Source: Chitinophaga jiangningensis (GTDB lineage Bacteria; Bacteroidota; Bacteroidia; Chitinophagales; Chitinophagaceae). Taken from it: a DNA stretch of 64,000 nt. Position 1 is the stretch's first letter; every line of letters starts with the position of its first letter. The stretch spans positions 310,001-374,000 of the forward strand of contig NZ_FRBL01000009.1 in assembly GCF_900142605.1 (NCBI RefSeq). The letters are read 5' to 3'. The position numbers and the translations under genes were made by a program. Shown here in pieces: positions 10,701 to 18,305 of this stretch. A model generated the notes under the pieces. That model ran no database searches and was not told the DNA's origin. It worked only from the letters and a program-made list of their open reading frames with translations.

Positions 10701-11166
10701 CGGTTTTACACCCAGCGTATCATGGAAAGGTTTTGACCTCAGCTTATTCTTCCAGGGAGCTGCCTTGTCCGGTCTGAACTTCCGCGGATTTCAAACCGTG
10801 CCTTTCAACAACAACAATAGTAATTCATCCTATGAATACTTTAATAACCACTGGACGCCCAGCACACCGGATGCAAAGTATCCGCGTGCCAATCAGTCGC
10901 CCTACGCCAATAACACGCAGAACTCCGATTTCTGGATCATGAAAACAGGTTACCTGCGTTTAAAAACAGCGGTATTGGGCTATACCTTACCTGCACGCAT
11001 TTCCAAAGCGATGAAGATGCAACGCCTCCGTTGCTATTTCTCCGGACAAAACCTGCTCACCTTCAGCAAAATGAAATTCATGGACCCGGAAGTAGGTTAC
11101 ACAGATCTGGAAACGGCCTACCCTAACCAAAAGGTGTTCGTGTTCGGACTAAACGTCACTTTTTAG
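7756..11166 (+). CDS. SusC/RagA-family TonB-dependent outer membrane transporter with STN signalling domain
   Basis: A 1136-residue outer-membrane protein. After a signal sequence (about 1-36) comes an STN domain (about 42-118, ISLEKVSIKTVLKTIQQ) that would contact FecR. A carboxypeptidase-regulatory-like domain follows (ISGTVTNERGDLLIGVSV, about 124-205), then a plug with VVVVGYGTQKK and the RGIATTGNNSPLIVVDGI segment, and a C-terminal beta-barrel ending in an aromatic residue (NVTF). Such proteins import oligosaccharides or peptides with a SusD lid, powered by TonB-ExbBD. The gene is followed 24 bp later by susD. The substrate cannot be read, since no hydrolase gene is in the same operon. 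Confidence 0.95.
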   Translation: MKSKFLWAFGKSLHSGMPCLLILALLITYIMPANATIVPQEKINISLEKVSIKTVLKTIQQKSHYRLIYSDDILPEKPPVSIHAENATVEQVLAQTFTGTTLRYATMDNNVIIIASRDASAIKISGTVTNERGDLLIGVSVKIKGTNIGTMTNEKGHFELQATAGVTLVFSYVGYEQTEIVSTADPINITLKESASGLNEVVVVGYGTQKKTSSTASVSAVQGKELAKSPVTNISNSLAGNVAGISMRPNGGQPGRDNPDIHIRGIATTGNNSPLIVVDGIIRNNINEISPSSIASVTVLKDAAAVAPYGLGGANGVILITTKRGQSGIPSLSLNAYYGWQTPTYYPKMLNAQDYMRLRNEAYMNENPGGTQQPFADDYINNYAAMNAKDPDKYPISNTKDLVRMQAPIQNYNLQLSGGTKVVRYYAGLGFLNQDGMFAPVNYKRYDYNVNMEVSATPTTLVSMTLIGAIQNTNSVDAATTPGQLFRSAYKLIPITNLYYSNGLWGEFAGNSPVGILNAGYSHRNATSLLTTLAVEQQLPFIKGLSIKGTFSYDPNDVMVKGWHTPFYFYSQNTATTPYTYTKQVSTSEGNAAPYTWLNQEYAKNQFFTYQGFLNYHNTFGKHDITGLLVAEARRNDSTGFSARRNNFAVNIDELGMGSSNKNDFDNNGSTVTGSQLGFVYRLGYIYDHKYLFEAAGRYDGHYYFAPGKRWGYFPAFSAGWIVSEEKFMAGRSSILNYLKLRGSWGKSGNLAGAAFQYLNGYNLYGNAYAFGNGNMVQGSNITLEANANITWEISTKTDVGLDASFWQGLLTLELDYFRERRTGMLLPPAVTVPVEYGLNLSDENQGIMVNHGFEVVAGTNYRFSNGLQFNLSGNFSYAKNKMEQIFETAATRDNPNRSRTGRPFGTQFGYHAQGLFSQADDKNQDGIINGDDGYNVTQFGVLHPGDIRYADISGPDGKPDGKIDANDEVVIGNPVYPFITYGFTPSVSWKGFDLSLFFQGAALSGLNFRGFQTVPFNNNNSNSSYEYFNNHWTPSTPDAKYPRANQSPYANNTQNSDFWIMKTGYLRLKTAVLGYTLPARISKAMKMQRLRCYFSGQNLLTFSKMKFMDPEVGYTDLETAYPNQKVFVFGLNVTF

Positions 11167-11190
11167 ATTCATCCTGTTAAACGAGCTAAC

Positions 11191-12975
11191 ATGAAACAAT
11201 ATATCAAGCTGTTACCGGTTGCCATACTGTTATTCGGTATGCTCTCCTGTAAAAAAGATTTCCTCGAAAATACCAATAAAGCAAAACTGACGGATGCTAC
11301 GCAGTGGAGTACAGAAGGGAATGCCGATCTCTTTCTAAATGATATCTACAGCGCATTACCCAATTACTGGAACCAGCCCGAAAACCTGGACAACTTCACC
11401 GACGATAATGATGCAGGCTTTTACTATACTTCCTATAACTGGAAACAAGGGATTGTAGTGCCCTCCTCCAACGACTATACCGTTTGGGGAGGTATCACCG
11501 GTTCCGGTGACCTTACCAACTGGACCACCACCTTCACCAACATACGCAAATGCAATACCTTCATTACGGAGGTTCGTAAAAACGCCGGCAACTTCTCCCC
11601 GGAATGGCTGAACAAACGGCTGGATGAAGCCCGGTTTATCCGCGCTTTCTTTTACAGCGAACTGTGGATGCATATCGGTGGCTTACCCATTATTACGGCT
11701 CCGGCTGACCGACACACCATGGACAGTGCCGCGATATACACTCCCAGAAGCACCTTCGCTGAAACGGTAGACTTTATCACCACTCAACTGGATTCCATCG
11801 TAAAAGGCGGCTACCTGGCACCTAAATATAATAAGGGAGATGCCAATGCCGGCAGGGCTACATTGGGTGCTGCGTTGGCATTAAAAGGATGGGTAGAGCT
11901 ATATGCCGCCAGTCCGGCGTTTAACGATGCACAGCCTGCGGCAGGCAACGACCCGCACAAGATTGCAGGCTACAATAACTTCGATGGACAACGCTGGGCC
12001 AAGGCTGCTGCTACTTTCAAACAATTTATAGATCTGTATGGCAATGGCAAGGTATACGAACTGTTTCCCAATACCGCCTCCATCTGGTACGAAGCAAACG
12101 AATACCATTCAGAGGTGATATGGGACCGCCAGGTGGTAGCCAATATTATGGGTTCTTCCTTTGAACAGTATGGCGGCCCTGTATGGATCAACGGTGTTTA
12201 TTATACCTGGGGCAACTATTGTCCCACACAGGAACTGGTGGACCAGTTTTACATGGCAAATGGCAAACCCATTACAGACCCCACTTCTGGCTACGATCCG
12301 CAACATCCGTACACAAACCGTGAGAAACGCTTCTATGACTGGATCGTATATGATGGCGCTCCTTATAAAATGGACTGGATGGATAAAGGCGATACGATAT
12401 ATACCCGTATCGACAAGGTACGTCCTTCTAAAAACCAGATTGATTTCGGTACAGATGATGTAGGCAATACCGCCTATTATTTTAAAAAGCGCCTTAACCC
12501 GCTGGTACGGCCCGGCGGCGGTGCGGTGAGTGGCGCAAATTTTATTTACTATCGCTATGCGGAAGTATTGCTGGGATATGCAGAAGCGCAAAACGAAGCA
12601 GTGGGGCCCGATGCAACTGTATACGATGCCATTAACCAGGTCCGCAAAAGAGCCAATCTCCCCAACCTCACACCTGGTCTGTCACAGGCAGATATGCGAA
12701 AGGCTATTTACCAGGAAAGAAGAGTGGAACTTTGCTTTGAAAACAAACGCTTCTACGATATCATCCGTTGGAAAACCGCCAACACTGTTATGAATGTAGA
12801 TAAACATGGCATGAAGATCTCCAATACAGTCCCCGAAAATAACTCGGGTGTATGGAAGTACGAAATTGTACCACTCAACCATCCGCATGTATTCACCCAG
12901 AAAATGTACCTGAATCCGGTGCCGCAGGATGCGATAGACCGGAATCCAAGGATTGTGCAGAACCCGGGGTATTAA
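11191..12975 (+). CDS. SusD/RagB-family nutrient-binding outer membrane lipoprotein
   Basis: A 594-residue lipoprotein with a lipobox ending in Cys20 (GMLSCKKDF). It has the SusD fold: TPR-like helices in the N-terminal half (RFIRAFFYSELWMHIGGLPII is typical) and the C-terminal signature YRYAEVLLGYAEAQNEA followed by IYQERRVELCFENKRFYDIIRWK. It caps the SusC transporter and captures substrate at the cell surface. It is the last gene of the sigma/FecR/SusC/SusD unit and is closed by a strong terminator. It lacks clues to the bound ligand. Confidence 0.95.
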   Translation: MKQYIKLLPVAILLFGMLSCKKDFLENTNKAKLTDATQWSTEGNADLFLNDIYSALPNYWNQPENLDNFTDDNDAGFYYTSYNWKQGIVVPSSNDYTVWGGITGSGDLTNWTTTFTNIRKCNTFITEVRKNAGNFSPEWLNKRLDEARFIRAFFYSELWMHIGGLPIITAPADRHTMDSAAIYTPRSTFAETVDFITTQLDSIVKGGYLAPKYNKGDANAGRATLGAALALKGWVELYAASPAFNDAQPAAGNDPHKIAGYNNFDGQRWAKAAATFKQFIDLYGNGKVYELFPNTASIWYEANEYHSEVIWDRQVVANIMGSSFEQYGGPVWINGVYYTWGNYCPTQELVDQFYMANGKPITDPTSGYDPQHPYTNREKRFYDWIVYDGAPYKMDWMDKGDTIYTRIDKVRPSKNQIDFGTDDVGNTAYYFKKRLNPLVRPGGGAVSGANFIYYRYAEVLLGYAEAQNEAVGPDATVYDAINQVRKRANLPNLTPGLSQADMRKAIYQERRVELCFENKRFYDIIRWKTANTVMNVDKHGMKISNTVPENNSGVWKYEIVPLNHPHVFTQKMYLNPVPQDAIDRNPRIVQNPGY

Positions 12976-12998
12976 GCGGGAGAAACTTTTAACGAAGG

Positions 12999-13039
12999 CA
13001 ATGCAGGAGTAGCGCGCTATTCCTGCATTGTTTTTTTTT
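12999..13039 (+). terminator. Strong Rho-independent terminator after susD
   Basis: A 10-bp perfect outer stem (12999-13008 with 13021-13030, arm CAATGCAGGA) continues almost unbroken into the self-complementary core AGCGCGCT and is followed by nine T residues (13031-13039). It lies 23 bp after the SusD stop. Confidence 0.92.
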
Positions 13040-13100
13040 ATACGTGTGTTTATCCCCTAACAACATTATTGATTCTTGCCGTATTCCATAATACAAAAAA

Positions 13101-13143
13101 TGAACAAAATGAACAATTGAACAAAAATGAACAACAATGAACA
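13101..13143. repeat. Five direct TGAACA repeats at 8-10 bp intervals
   Basis: TGAACA begins at 13101, 13110, 13118, 13128 and 13138, separated by A-rich spacers. The spacing is close to one helical turn. The cluster sits in the 322-bp AT-rich gap between the SusD stop and the first gene of the accessory island, about 155 bp before that start. It may be a multi-site operator or an expanded simple repeat; nothing in the window identifies a binding protein. The remainder of the gap holds only the terminator. Confidence 0.6.
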
Positions 13144-13297
13144 GTCTGTGTATAATGGCATCCATCAATTTCCATGCACCATCTTATTAATTTAAACTCG
13201 AACTTTTCTAATTAAATAATGTTAGGTATGCTTTCAATAAAAAACATGCAGGAAATATTATTAACACCTTATATAAAATTTAATAAATTAAAAATCC

Positions 13298-14107
13298 ATG
13301 AAAAATCAAGTTGTATTTACAGACAACAACAACCGTAAGCTAAGACTTTTAGAATTGGCAGATACTGCAAAAGTCGACTTAAATGACGCCCAAAAAGATT
13401 ATAAAGAATTTGAAAGTTTACTTACACAAGTAAATGAATCGATTGCAACGGCGTATAAAAAAGCAGGTCTTAAAGCTCCGGAAGTCTCAAAACTTACAAT
13501 ATTGGATAAGTCTCAGACAGGAAAAAACGAACTGACTGTTACAATTACCAAAGCCCTTTTGGGCGTTGTAACTTGGGTTGGTGCCGTGAGATATTTAACC
13601 CCCGGTGCAACAAAACTTTTAGTATCATCGGGAGTTATGGCAGAAACAACTGCAGCTAAAGTTTTAACAGAATTTACTATTCCTCTAATTGAAAAGCGGA
13701 TCACTTTTACAATTGGGAAGATTGCTGGAAGTGCAATTGGATTTGCGCTTGGTACAGCAATAGTCACGGCAGTCGAAATCGGAATTGTAGCCATAAAGGA
13801 AAGCCAGGATCGCGACGAGCTTCGCAAAGGAATTAAAGAGGTTTTCCCCTTCAGAGCAGGAACAAGATTATCGAAAAGGAAAGCTGAAACTTTGTTAGAT
13901 TCCTTACGGGCATTAAAAACTACATTTGATGTGCTAAACAGGAGGCAGAGCACCAAACTCACTGAAAAAGAAATTGAGGATATTATAAAGGAGGATGTTG
14001 AACCGTCTGTTACTAAAGCAAATAAAATTACTGCGGCAAGTATTGCAGAAGAATTAAAAAAAGACGATCACGATAATCATTCATGGACCAAAGAGGATCC
14101 CCAATAG
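13298..14107 (+). CDS. Unrecognised helical protein with central hydrophobic hairpin (pore-former-like), paralogue of the next gene
   Basis: I do not recognise a family. The 269-residue protein has no signal peptide. Predicted order: an amphipathic, charged helical N-terminal part (1-75), a long hydrophobic glycine/alanine-rich stretch (about 79-166, two or three membrane-spanning segments including KIAGSAIGFALGTAIV), a charged motif RDELRKGI, a coiled-coil-like C-terminal part, and the end HSWTKEDPQ. It is clearly paralogous to the following 386-residue protein (shared YKKA-L, YL-P-AT, LRKGI, SWTKED). Helical arms flanking a buried hydrophobic hairpin are the architecture of alpha-helical pore-forming toxins such as ClyA or HBL; this is analogy, not homology. 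AT-rich composition suggests transfer. Confidence 0.7.
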   Translation: MKNQVVFTDNNNRKLRLLELADTAKVDLNDAQKDYKEFESLLTQVNESIATAYKKAGLKAPEVSKLTILDKSQTGKNELTVTITKALLGVVTWVGAVRYLTPGATKLLVSSGVMAETTAAKVLTEFTIPLIEKRITFTIGKIAGSAIGFALGTAIVTAVEIGIVAIKESQDRDELRKGIKEVFPFRAGTRLSKRKAETLLDSLRALKTTFDVLNRRQSTKLTEKEIEDIIKEDVEPSVTKANKITAASIAEELKKDDHDNHSWTKEDPQ

Positions 14108-14163
14108 CCCCAGGTCTTTATTTAAAAAAGCAACCTCAATAAATAACCATAAATAAATATAAA

Positions 14164-15324
14164 ATGACATCTTCATGGCTACCTGATTTTTTTCCTGACA
14201 ACAAATATAGAGAGGCTCGTTTGGCCGAGTTGTACACAGATACGCAATTAATTCTCAAAGAGGCAAAATCCACATATGATAATTTCATACAATTATTGAA
14301 AGTGGTAAATAAAGAGATTGCGGAGGTTTACAAAAAAGCAAATCTTACAATACCCCCCGTCACCGATAGAGATATCTTTGAAGGAAAAAAAAACCTGCTA
14401 AAAGTTAATACGACCAACACTGTTATCTCCATCAGTAGTATTGTGTTAGATGTTGTAGGGGTTGCAGCCGTTGGTTATTTAGCTCCTGCTGCCACAATCA
14501 TGCTGGTAGAAGCAGGCGTATTGGCAGCCGAAACGGCAGCCACTGTACTAGTATCTGTATTGGGTATGGAGTTATTGACTGTTGGTGGACTTTTGGGAGG
14601 TATTTTTGGTGTTCTTATAGTAGGAGGAACTATCGTTGCAGTAACGTTTGGAATTAAAGCACTTGCTGATTGGAAAGCTCGAACCCAATTAAGGAAAGGA
14701 ATATATGACATGGGGCAACTTAGAATTAAAACCAAAGTAGCTTTAGATAGGTCAAAAATACTATGCGATTCTTTAGCATCAGTGAAAACTACCTGCCAAA
14801 CGCTGACAAAACGGTTAAAGGGAAATGATAAATTTTCTGATAAGGATATTCAGAATCTTATTAAGGATGCAATTAACCCTGAAATCATAAAAATGGAAAA
14901 CATCACAGAGGAATCAACAAAACAAGAACTTGAGAGACTTGATACAGAAAGAAATTCGTGGACCAAAGAAGATCAGGAAGGTAAAGATATTATTAGTACT
15001 GAATCAATACCTGTCTTCTTAAATATTGCGGTAGGAGATCCCGAAAACTCAATTCCTATTACCCCTGAGGGTTTAAAACTTATCGAGATAAAAGGCCCGC
15101 ATCATTTATATCCAGGTATGATAACAACAAATAAACAACTATGGCCTTTTTGTAAAACTGATAATGAGGCATCTGTCATCGTTGTTGCATTTGATAATAA
15201 CGGAAATATCCTTAATGAATATCCGGCCGTTGCTGAATCCTCGGCACTGGATAGACTCACGGAGGATAACACTTTTACGCTTATTGGAAATGCTGACAAT
15301 CAGCCTATATTAATAAATTTTTAA
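14164..15324 (+). CDS. Unrecognised helical protein with hydrophobic hairpin plus C-terminal beta-rich domain (pore-former-like)
   Basis: A 386-residue paralogue of the preceding gene, 56 bp downstream. It repeats the whole plan: helical N-terminal arm (1-80), long hydrophobic segment (about 86-167, GGLLGGIFGVLIVGG), RTQLRKGIYDM, a helical arm, and NSWTKEDQ (about 265-271). It then adds about 110 residues (277-386) that look beta-stranded, with PENSIPITPEG and DNNGNILNEYPAV. No signal peptide. The pair could act as a two-component pore with the extra domain used for binding; that is inference. The 3' end abuts a truncated thioredoxin gene on the other strand, marking a likely recombination joint. 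Confidence 0.7.
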   Translation: MTSSWLPDFFPDNKYREARLAELYTDTQLILKEAKSTYDNFIQLLKVVNKEIAEVYKKANLTIPPVTDRDIFEGKKNLLKVNTTNTVISISSIVLDVVGVAAVGYLAPAATIMLVEAGVLAAETAATVLVSVLGMELLTVGGLLGGIFGVLIVGGTIVAVTFGIKALADWKARTQLRKGIYDMGQLRIKTKVALDRSKILCDSLASVKTTCQTLTKRLKGNDKFSDKDIQNLIKDAINPEIIKMENITEESTKQELERLDTERNSWTKEDQEGKDIISTESIPVFLNIAVGDPENSIPITPEGLKLIEIKGPHHLYPGMITTNKQLWPFCKTDNEASVIVVAFDNNGNILNEYPAVAESSALDRLTEDNTFTLIGNADNQPILINF

Positions 15325-15346
15325 TGCTAAAGATTATCCTTTTCTT

Positions 15347-15508
15347 TTATTTGCACCTAGCAATATTCCTGAATTTTGCCAGATCTCCAATGACAAGCCC
15401 CATTGCGGCACAAGCACCACACCATTCTGCCCAGAAGTCAACAACAGCGAGTTTATCAGATTTCAGCACTTCAGTCTCGAAATTTTCATCTGTTAGTATG
15501 AAGGCCAT
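15347..15508 (-). pseudogene. Truncated thioredoxin gene (N-terminal half only)
   Basis: Read on the minus strand from an ATG at 15506-15508, the 53 codons give FILTDENFETEVLKSDKL followed by VVDFWAEWCGACAAMG, the thioredoxin N-terminus and active site. The motif is CGAC instead of the usual CGPC. Homology ends at about residue 45 (GDLAK), and a stop follows at 15347, whereas thioredoxins have about 105 residues. The missing half coincides with the 3' end of the pore-former-like gene 22 bp away, so the gene was probably cut by the rearrangement that placed the island. The frame is open but no functional thioredoxin fold is possible. The 270 bp upstream (15509-15779) hold nothing else I can identify. 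Confidence 0.85.
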
Positions 15509-15779
15509 ATACTATGCATTTAGTTTATAGTGAAAAGGATTGTAGTTCAAGCGGCATAACAGTAAAGATCCGGAAATTGTTGTTATATAGATCACAAGTT
15601 TCACCTGCCCAGCGGGATTCACCAAAAACTTACAAGTCCTTACACTGAAGAATTTATTCTTTGTATTTCACTCATGAACACAGTCCGATTTTCAAAACGA
15701 AAAGCTAACGTTAAAAGTATTGAAGGCACTCTCCATTTATACAAACTCGCTAATAGAACTGTAGGATGACATGGGGTAA

Positions 15780-16703
15780 TCATCTTCTTACACTTACGCT
15801 TCTATTTGTGCTGTAAGAGGGGAAATAAACACCATGTTTATCGCCAAAGATATTTTTATCTCTGTTAAAATCCTGGATCGCTACATAATAGGCATTCAGG
15901 TCATTTTGAGATGTATTAATTTTTGATGGGGCGGGCTTTACCCTTTCCCTATTATAGGTAGTGTTATCAACATTTACGGGATAATATTTTCCCACAGATA
16001 CATAATTATAAGATGCAGAAGGTGCAAGATCCGCAATTAAAACATCTGTATATGAATTGGGGAGCGTAAATTCATCATGAGATAATGGTAGGTGGGGGAT
16101 TAAATCACCAAACGATTCCACTCTGAGATGATCGATATTCTTATCATTTTCATAGTTCCTGGCAAATTTCGCATCGCCTACCCGGGGTGCACCAAATGTA
16201 TATACGTTCAGCTTGGTTCCTGGTGCTTTTAAAGAGATCATTCTGGCTAGCAAGGTCGCCAAAGCGCCCCCTTTACTATGCCCGGTCAGATAGATCGGCG
16301 CTTTACTTTTTATAGCGTCCATCACTATCCTGTCATGCCAAATATCTGGGAATAATTCCGTAATTGCCGTATAAAAGGCGCTATGCACATTCGACCCATC
16401 TTGAAACTTTTCCCAGCCAAGCAGTAGGTTATTCGCTCCATCCAGCTTTCCGTCCGTTCCTTTGAAAGAAATAACAGGAACATTCCCTGCTGCGGTTTCT
16501 GCCGTTGCAACAAACCCCATATGTGGTACAAGCACTTTGGGACGTATCAAATAAACATTACGTGTAAAAGGCTTCAGATCTGAATACACTGTTTTAATGG
16601 CAGGACTATTATCTCCGGAATGGCTGTTTTGATCAATTTGATTATTTTTAATGGTTCCTGCCAGGGAAGAAGCATCCCACATATGTAATATCATCTTTTC
16701 CAT
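15780..16703 (-). CDS. Class 3 (fungal-type) lipase family protein without signal peptide
   Basis: This 307-residue alpha/beta hydrolase has the lipase_3 signature YLTGHSKGGALATLLA with nucleophile Ser143, then VYTFGAPRVGDAKFA and an acidic residue Asp200 in ESFGDLIPHLP; His290 (DKHGVYF) is a possible triad member. Expected activity is hydrolysis of acylglycerols or phospholipids. The N-terminus (MEKMILHMWDASS) shows no export signal. The gene starts 28 bp after the end of the two-domain beta protein on the same strand, so the two are likely co-transcribed. Context with pore-former-like genes suggests a membrane-attacking effector rather than a nutritional enzyme; this is inference. Confidence 0.85.
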   Translation of the reverse strand: MEKMILHMWDASSLAGTIKNNQIDQNSHSGDNSPAIKTVYSDLKPFTRNVYLIRPKVLVPHMGFVATAETAAGNVPVISFKGTDGKLDGANNLLLGWEKFQDGSNVHSAFYTAITELFPDIWHDRIVMDAIKSKAPIYLTGHSKGGALATLLARMISLKAPGTKLNVYTFGAPRVGDAKFARNYENDKNIDHLRVESFGDLIPHLPLSHDEFTLPNSYTDVLIADLAPSASYNYVSVGKYYPVNVDNTTYNRERVKPAPSKINTSQNDLNAYYVAIQDFNRDKNIFGDKHGVYFPSYSTNRSVSVRR

Positions 16704-16731
16704 TGAGTAGTTGAATTTAGAGGTGATCGAA

Positions 16732-17400
16732 TTAATAAAATCCTGTTAATGTCACTTTTGCTCCACCCACATTGAAATACCCGGAAACAAGTAATGTTAC
16801 TTTTCCATTTACGTTATAGGAGTAAAGACGGGATTCTGTTCCTCCCAATATAGATTCGTAAGGTTTTTCCTGAGCTAAAGAGCCATCGGTTATCAATTGC
16901 ATACGAAAACGATTGACATTAATATGGCCCGGATCAAATTTAGCGCCTTCAATTTTCACCTGGCATCTTTTCCATGTTTCTGATGCATCAAGAAACAAGT
17001 TTTGCATAATTGTTACAGCGCCTGTGTCTTTCCAGCTGACAGATTTGGATTTAAGCACGCTTGACTCATTGTAAGTACATTCCACAGTAACAGAGCCATC
17101 TGCTCTATGTGTCAGCGCCACCACCTGATGTGCCATATCTCCTGTAATGTTAAATCCGTTATAGGAGTTAATCGTCTTTTTAATTACTTTTTTCCCAAAG
17201 ACTACCTCAGAAAAGATTCTTTCTCCATTAAGGTAAATAGTAAATGATTGTGCGGTCGCTTTCAAAGGCCAGGGGCCTTCCCCTCGCCCATGGATGGTTA
17301 TTGTGCATTCTTCCCAATAACGATCCCCATCAAAATTTAGCCCCTCTATTTTAGAAATACCTATAGTTTTGTCTTGCCATGTTTTCACCTCTGTTTTCAT
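16732..17400 (-). CDS. Unrecognised protein made of two tandem beta-rich domains
   Basis: No family recognised. The 222 residues consist of two related halves. The first (about 5-110) has TWQDKTIGISKIEGLNFDGD, then YWEECTITIHG. The second (about 118-222) has SWKDTGAVTIMQNLFLDASE, then TWKRCQVKIEG. The shared pattern is W-x-D, a hydrophobic run, L-x-x-D, W-x-x-C and alternating hydrophobics, suggesting duplicated beta-sandwich domains. No signal peptide. It precedes the lipase by 28 bp on the same strand. A one-domain copy with its own leader lies just upstream. Possible roles are binding or delivery of the lipase, or immunity to it; none can be shown. Confidence 0.7.
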   Translation of the reverse strand: MKTEVKTWQDKTIGISKIEGLNFDGDRYWEECTITIHGRGEGPWPLKATAQSFTIYLNGERIFSEVVFGKKVIKKTINSYNGFNITGDMAHQVVALTHRADGSVTVECTYNESSVLKSKSVSWKDTGAVTIMQNLFLDASETWKRCQVKIEGAKFDPGHINVNRFRMQLITDGSLAQEKPYESILGGTESRLYSYNVNGKVTLLVSGYFNVGGAKVTLTGFY

Positions 17401-18305
17401 ACTTTTTTTTGTTTAACGAAAAAATAATAATGAATGGCATATATCAATTCAATGCAGGCCCCACTGACTTTAATATTCCGGATCATATACCTGTTCATAA
17501 TTCTTGTATTTTGTGAAATTGTAGCCTGCCAGAGCCCAATCTGCCAGGAAAGCGCATTACGGGGAAGTAGGTATCATCAAAAACAAACTCTTCTTCCGGG
17601 CGTCAGGGATAGCAGGCCTTACCTACAGCAATCTTATAGTTGTTTTACTGATTAAGCACACTTGATTCTTTGTAAGTGCATTTTACCGTTACAGAGCCAT
17701 CTGCGCTACTTGTCAGCGCTGCGACCTGATGTGCCATATCTCCGGTAATATTAAATCCGTTTTTGGAGTTAATTGTCTTTTTAATTACCTTTTCGCCAAA
17801 GAGAACTTCAGAAAAAATCTTCTCCCCATTGAGATAGATTGTAAATGATTGGGCGGACTCTTTTAAAGGCCAGGGCCCTTCTCCTTTTCCTTGGATTGTT
17901 ATGGTGCATTCTTCCCAATAACGATCACCATCAAAATTTAGCCCTTCAATTTTAGAAATACCCAGAGTTTTGTCTTCCCATGTTTTTACATCTGTTTTCA
18001 TACTTTTTTGTTTTAGTGAAATGAATAATAAATAGAATATCCTTCTTTATCTTGTATGAAAGACCGTTGTCTTATGAAATGAAAATTCTGCCTTCTGAAC
18101 TACCTGTCCCGCATATCAATTCAATGCGCAGCCGCCCCGGACAGTGATAGTCCGGAAAAAACCTGTCATTATTCTTGTAGTGTACGTGTAACCTGTCAGC
18201 GCCCCCTGAGCCAATTGCGGCTCACGGGGAAAGTATATATCTGGAAGATACATACTCTTTTGCCTCGGCGTCAGAAATAGCAGGGATTTACCTACAACAA
18301 CACGA
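17042..18305. repeat. Imperfect tandem duplication of about 600 bp (leader plus first domain)
   Basis: Copy B runs from about 17042 to 17640 and copy A from about 17645 to 18305. The coding parts match closely. The leaders share ATATCAATTCAATGC, ATTCTTGTA and CGTCAGGGATAGCAGG-like blocks in the same order, with a small insertion near 18010-18100 in copy A. The boundary at about 17641-17645 joins the end of one copy to the leader of the next. Confidence 0.7.
17645..18001 (-). CDS. One-domain copy of the two-domain beta protein (truncated tandem duplicate)
   Basis: The 118 residues are nearly identical to residues 1-115 of the neighbouring 222-residue protein (shared KTIGISKIEGLNFDGDRYWE). It diverges abruptly at SSVL, where the long form reads KSK and this copy reads NQ-stop. 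Its leader (18107-18305) is also similar to the long gene's leader (17434-17640), so coding and upstream DNA were duplicated together, the copy ending where the next leader begins. Most substitutions are conservative and the frame is intact, so it may still be made as a single-domain protein; alternatively it is a decaying duplicate. Confidence 0.65.
   Translation of the reverse strand: MKTDVKTWEDKTLGISKIEGLNFDGDRYWEECTITIQGKGEGPWPLKESAQSFTIYLNGEKIFSEVLFGEKVIKKTINSKNGFNITGDMAHQVAALTSSADGSVTVKCTYKESSVLNQ

Noticed and set aside
7756..12975. Complete polysaccharide utilisation locus
   Set aside because: SusC/SusD and their regulators are present, but no hydrolase is in the same unit; the glycosidases lie in separate transcripts.
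15324..15530. 68-codon plus-strand open frame after the second pore-former-like gene
   Set aside because: It overlaps the preceding stop and lies antisense to the truncated thioredoxin, whose strong motif explains the sequence better.
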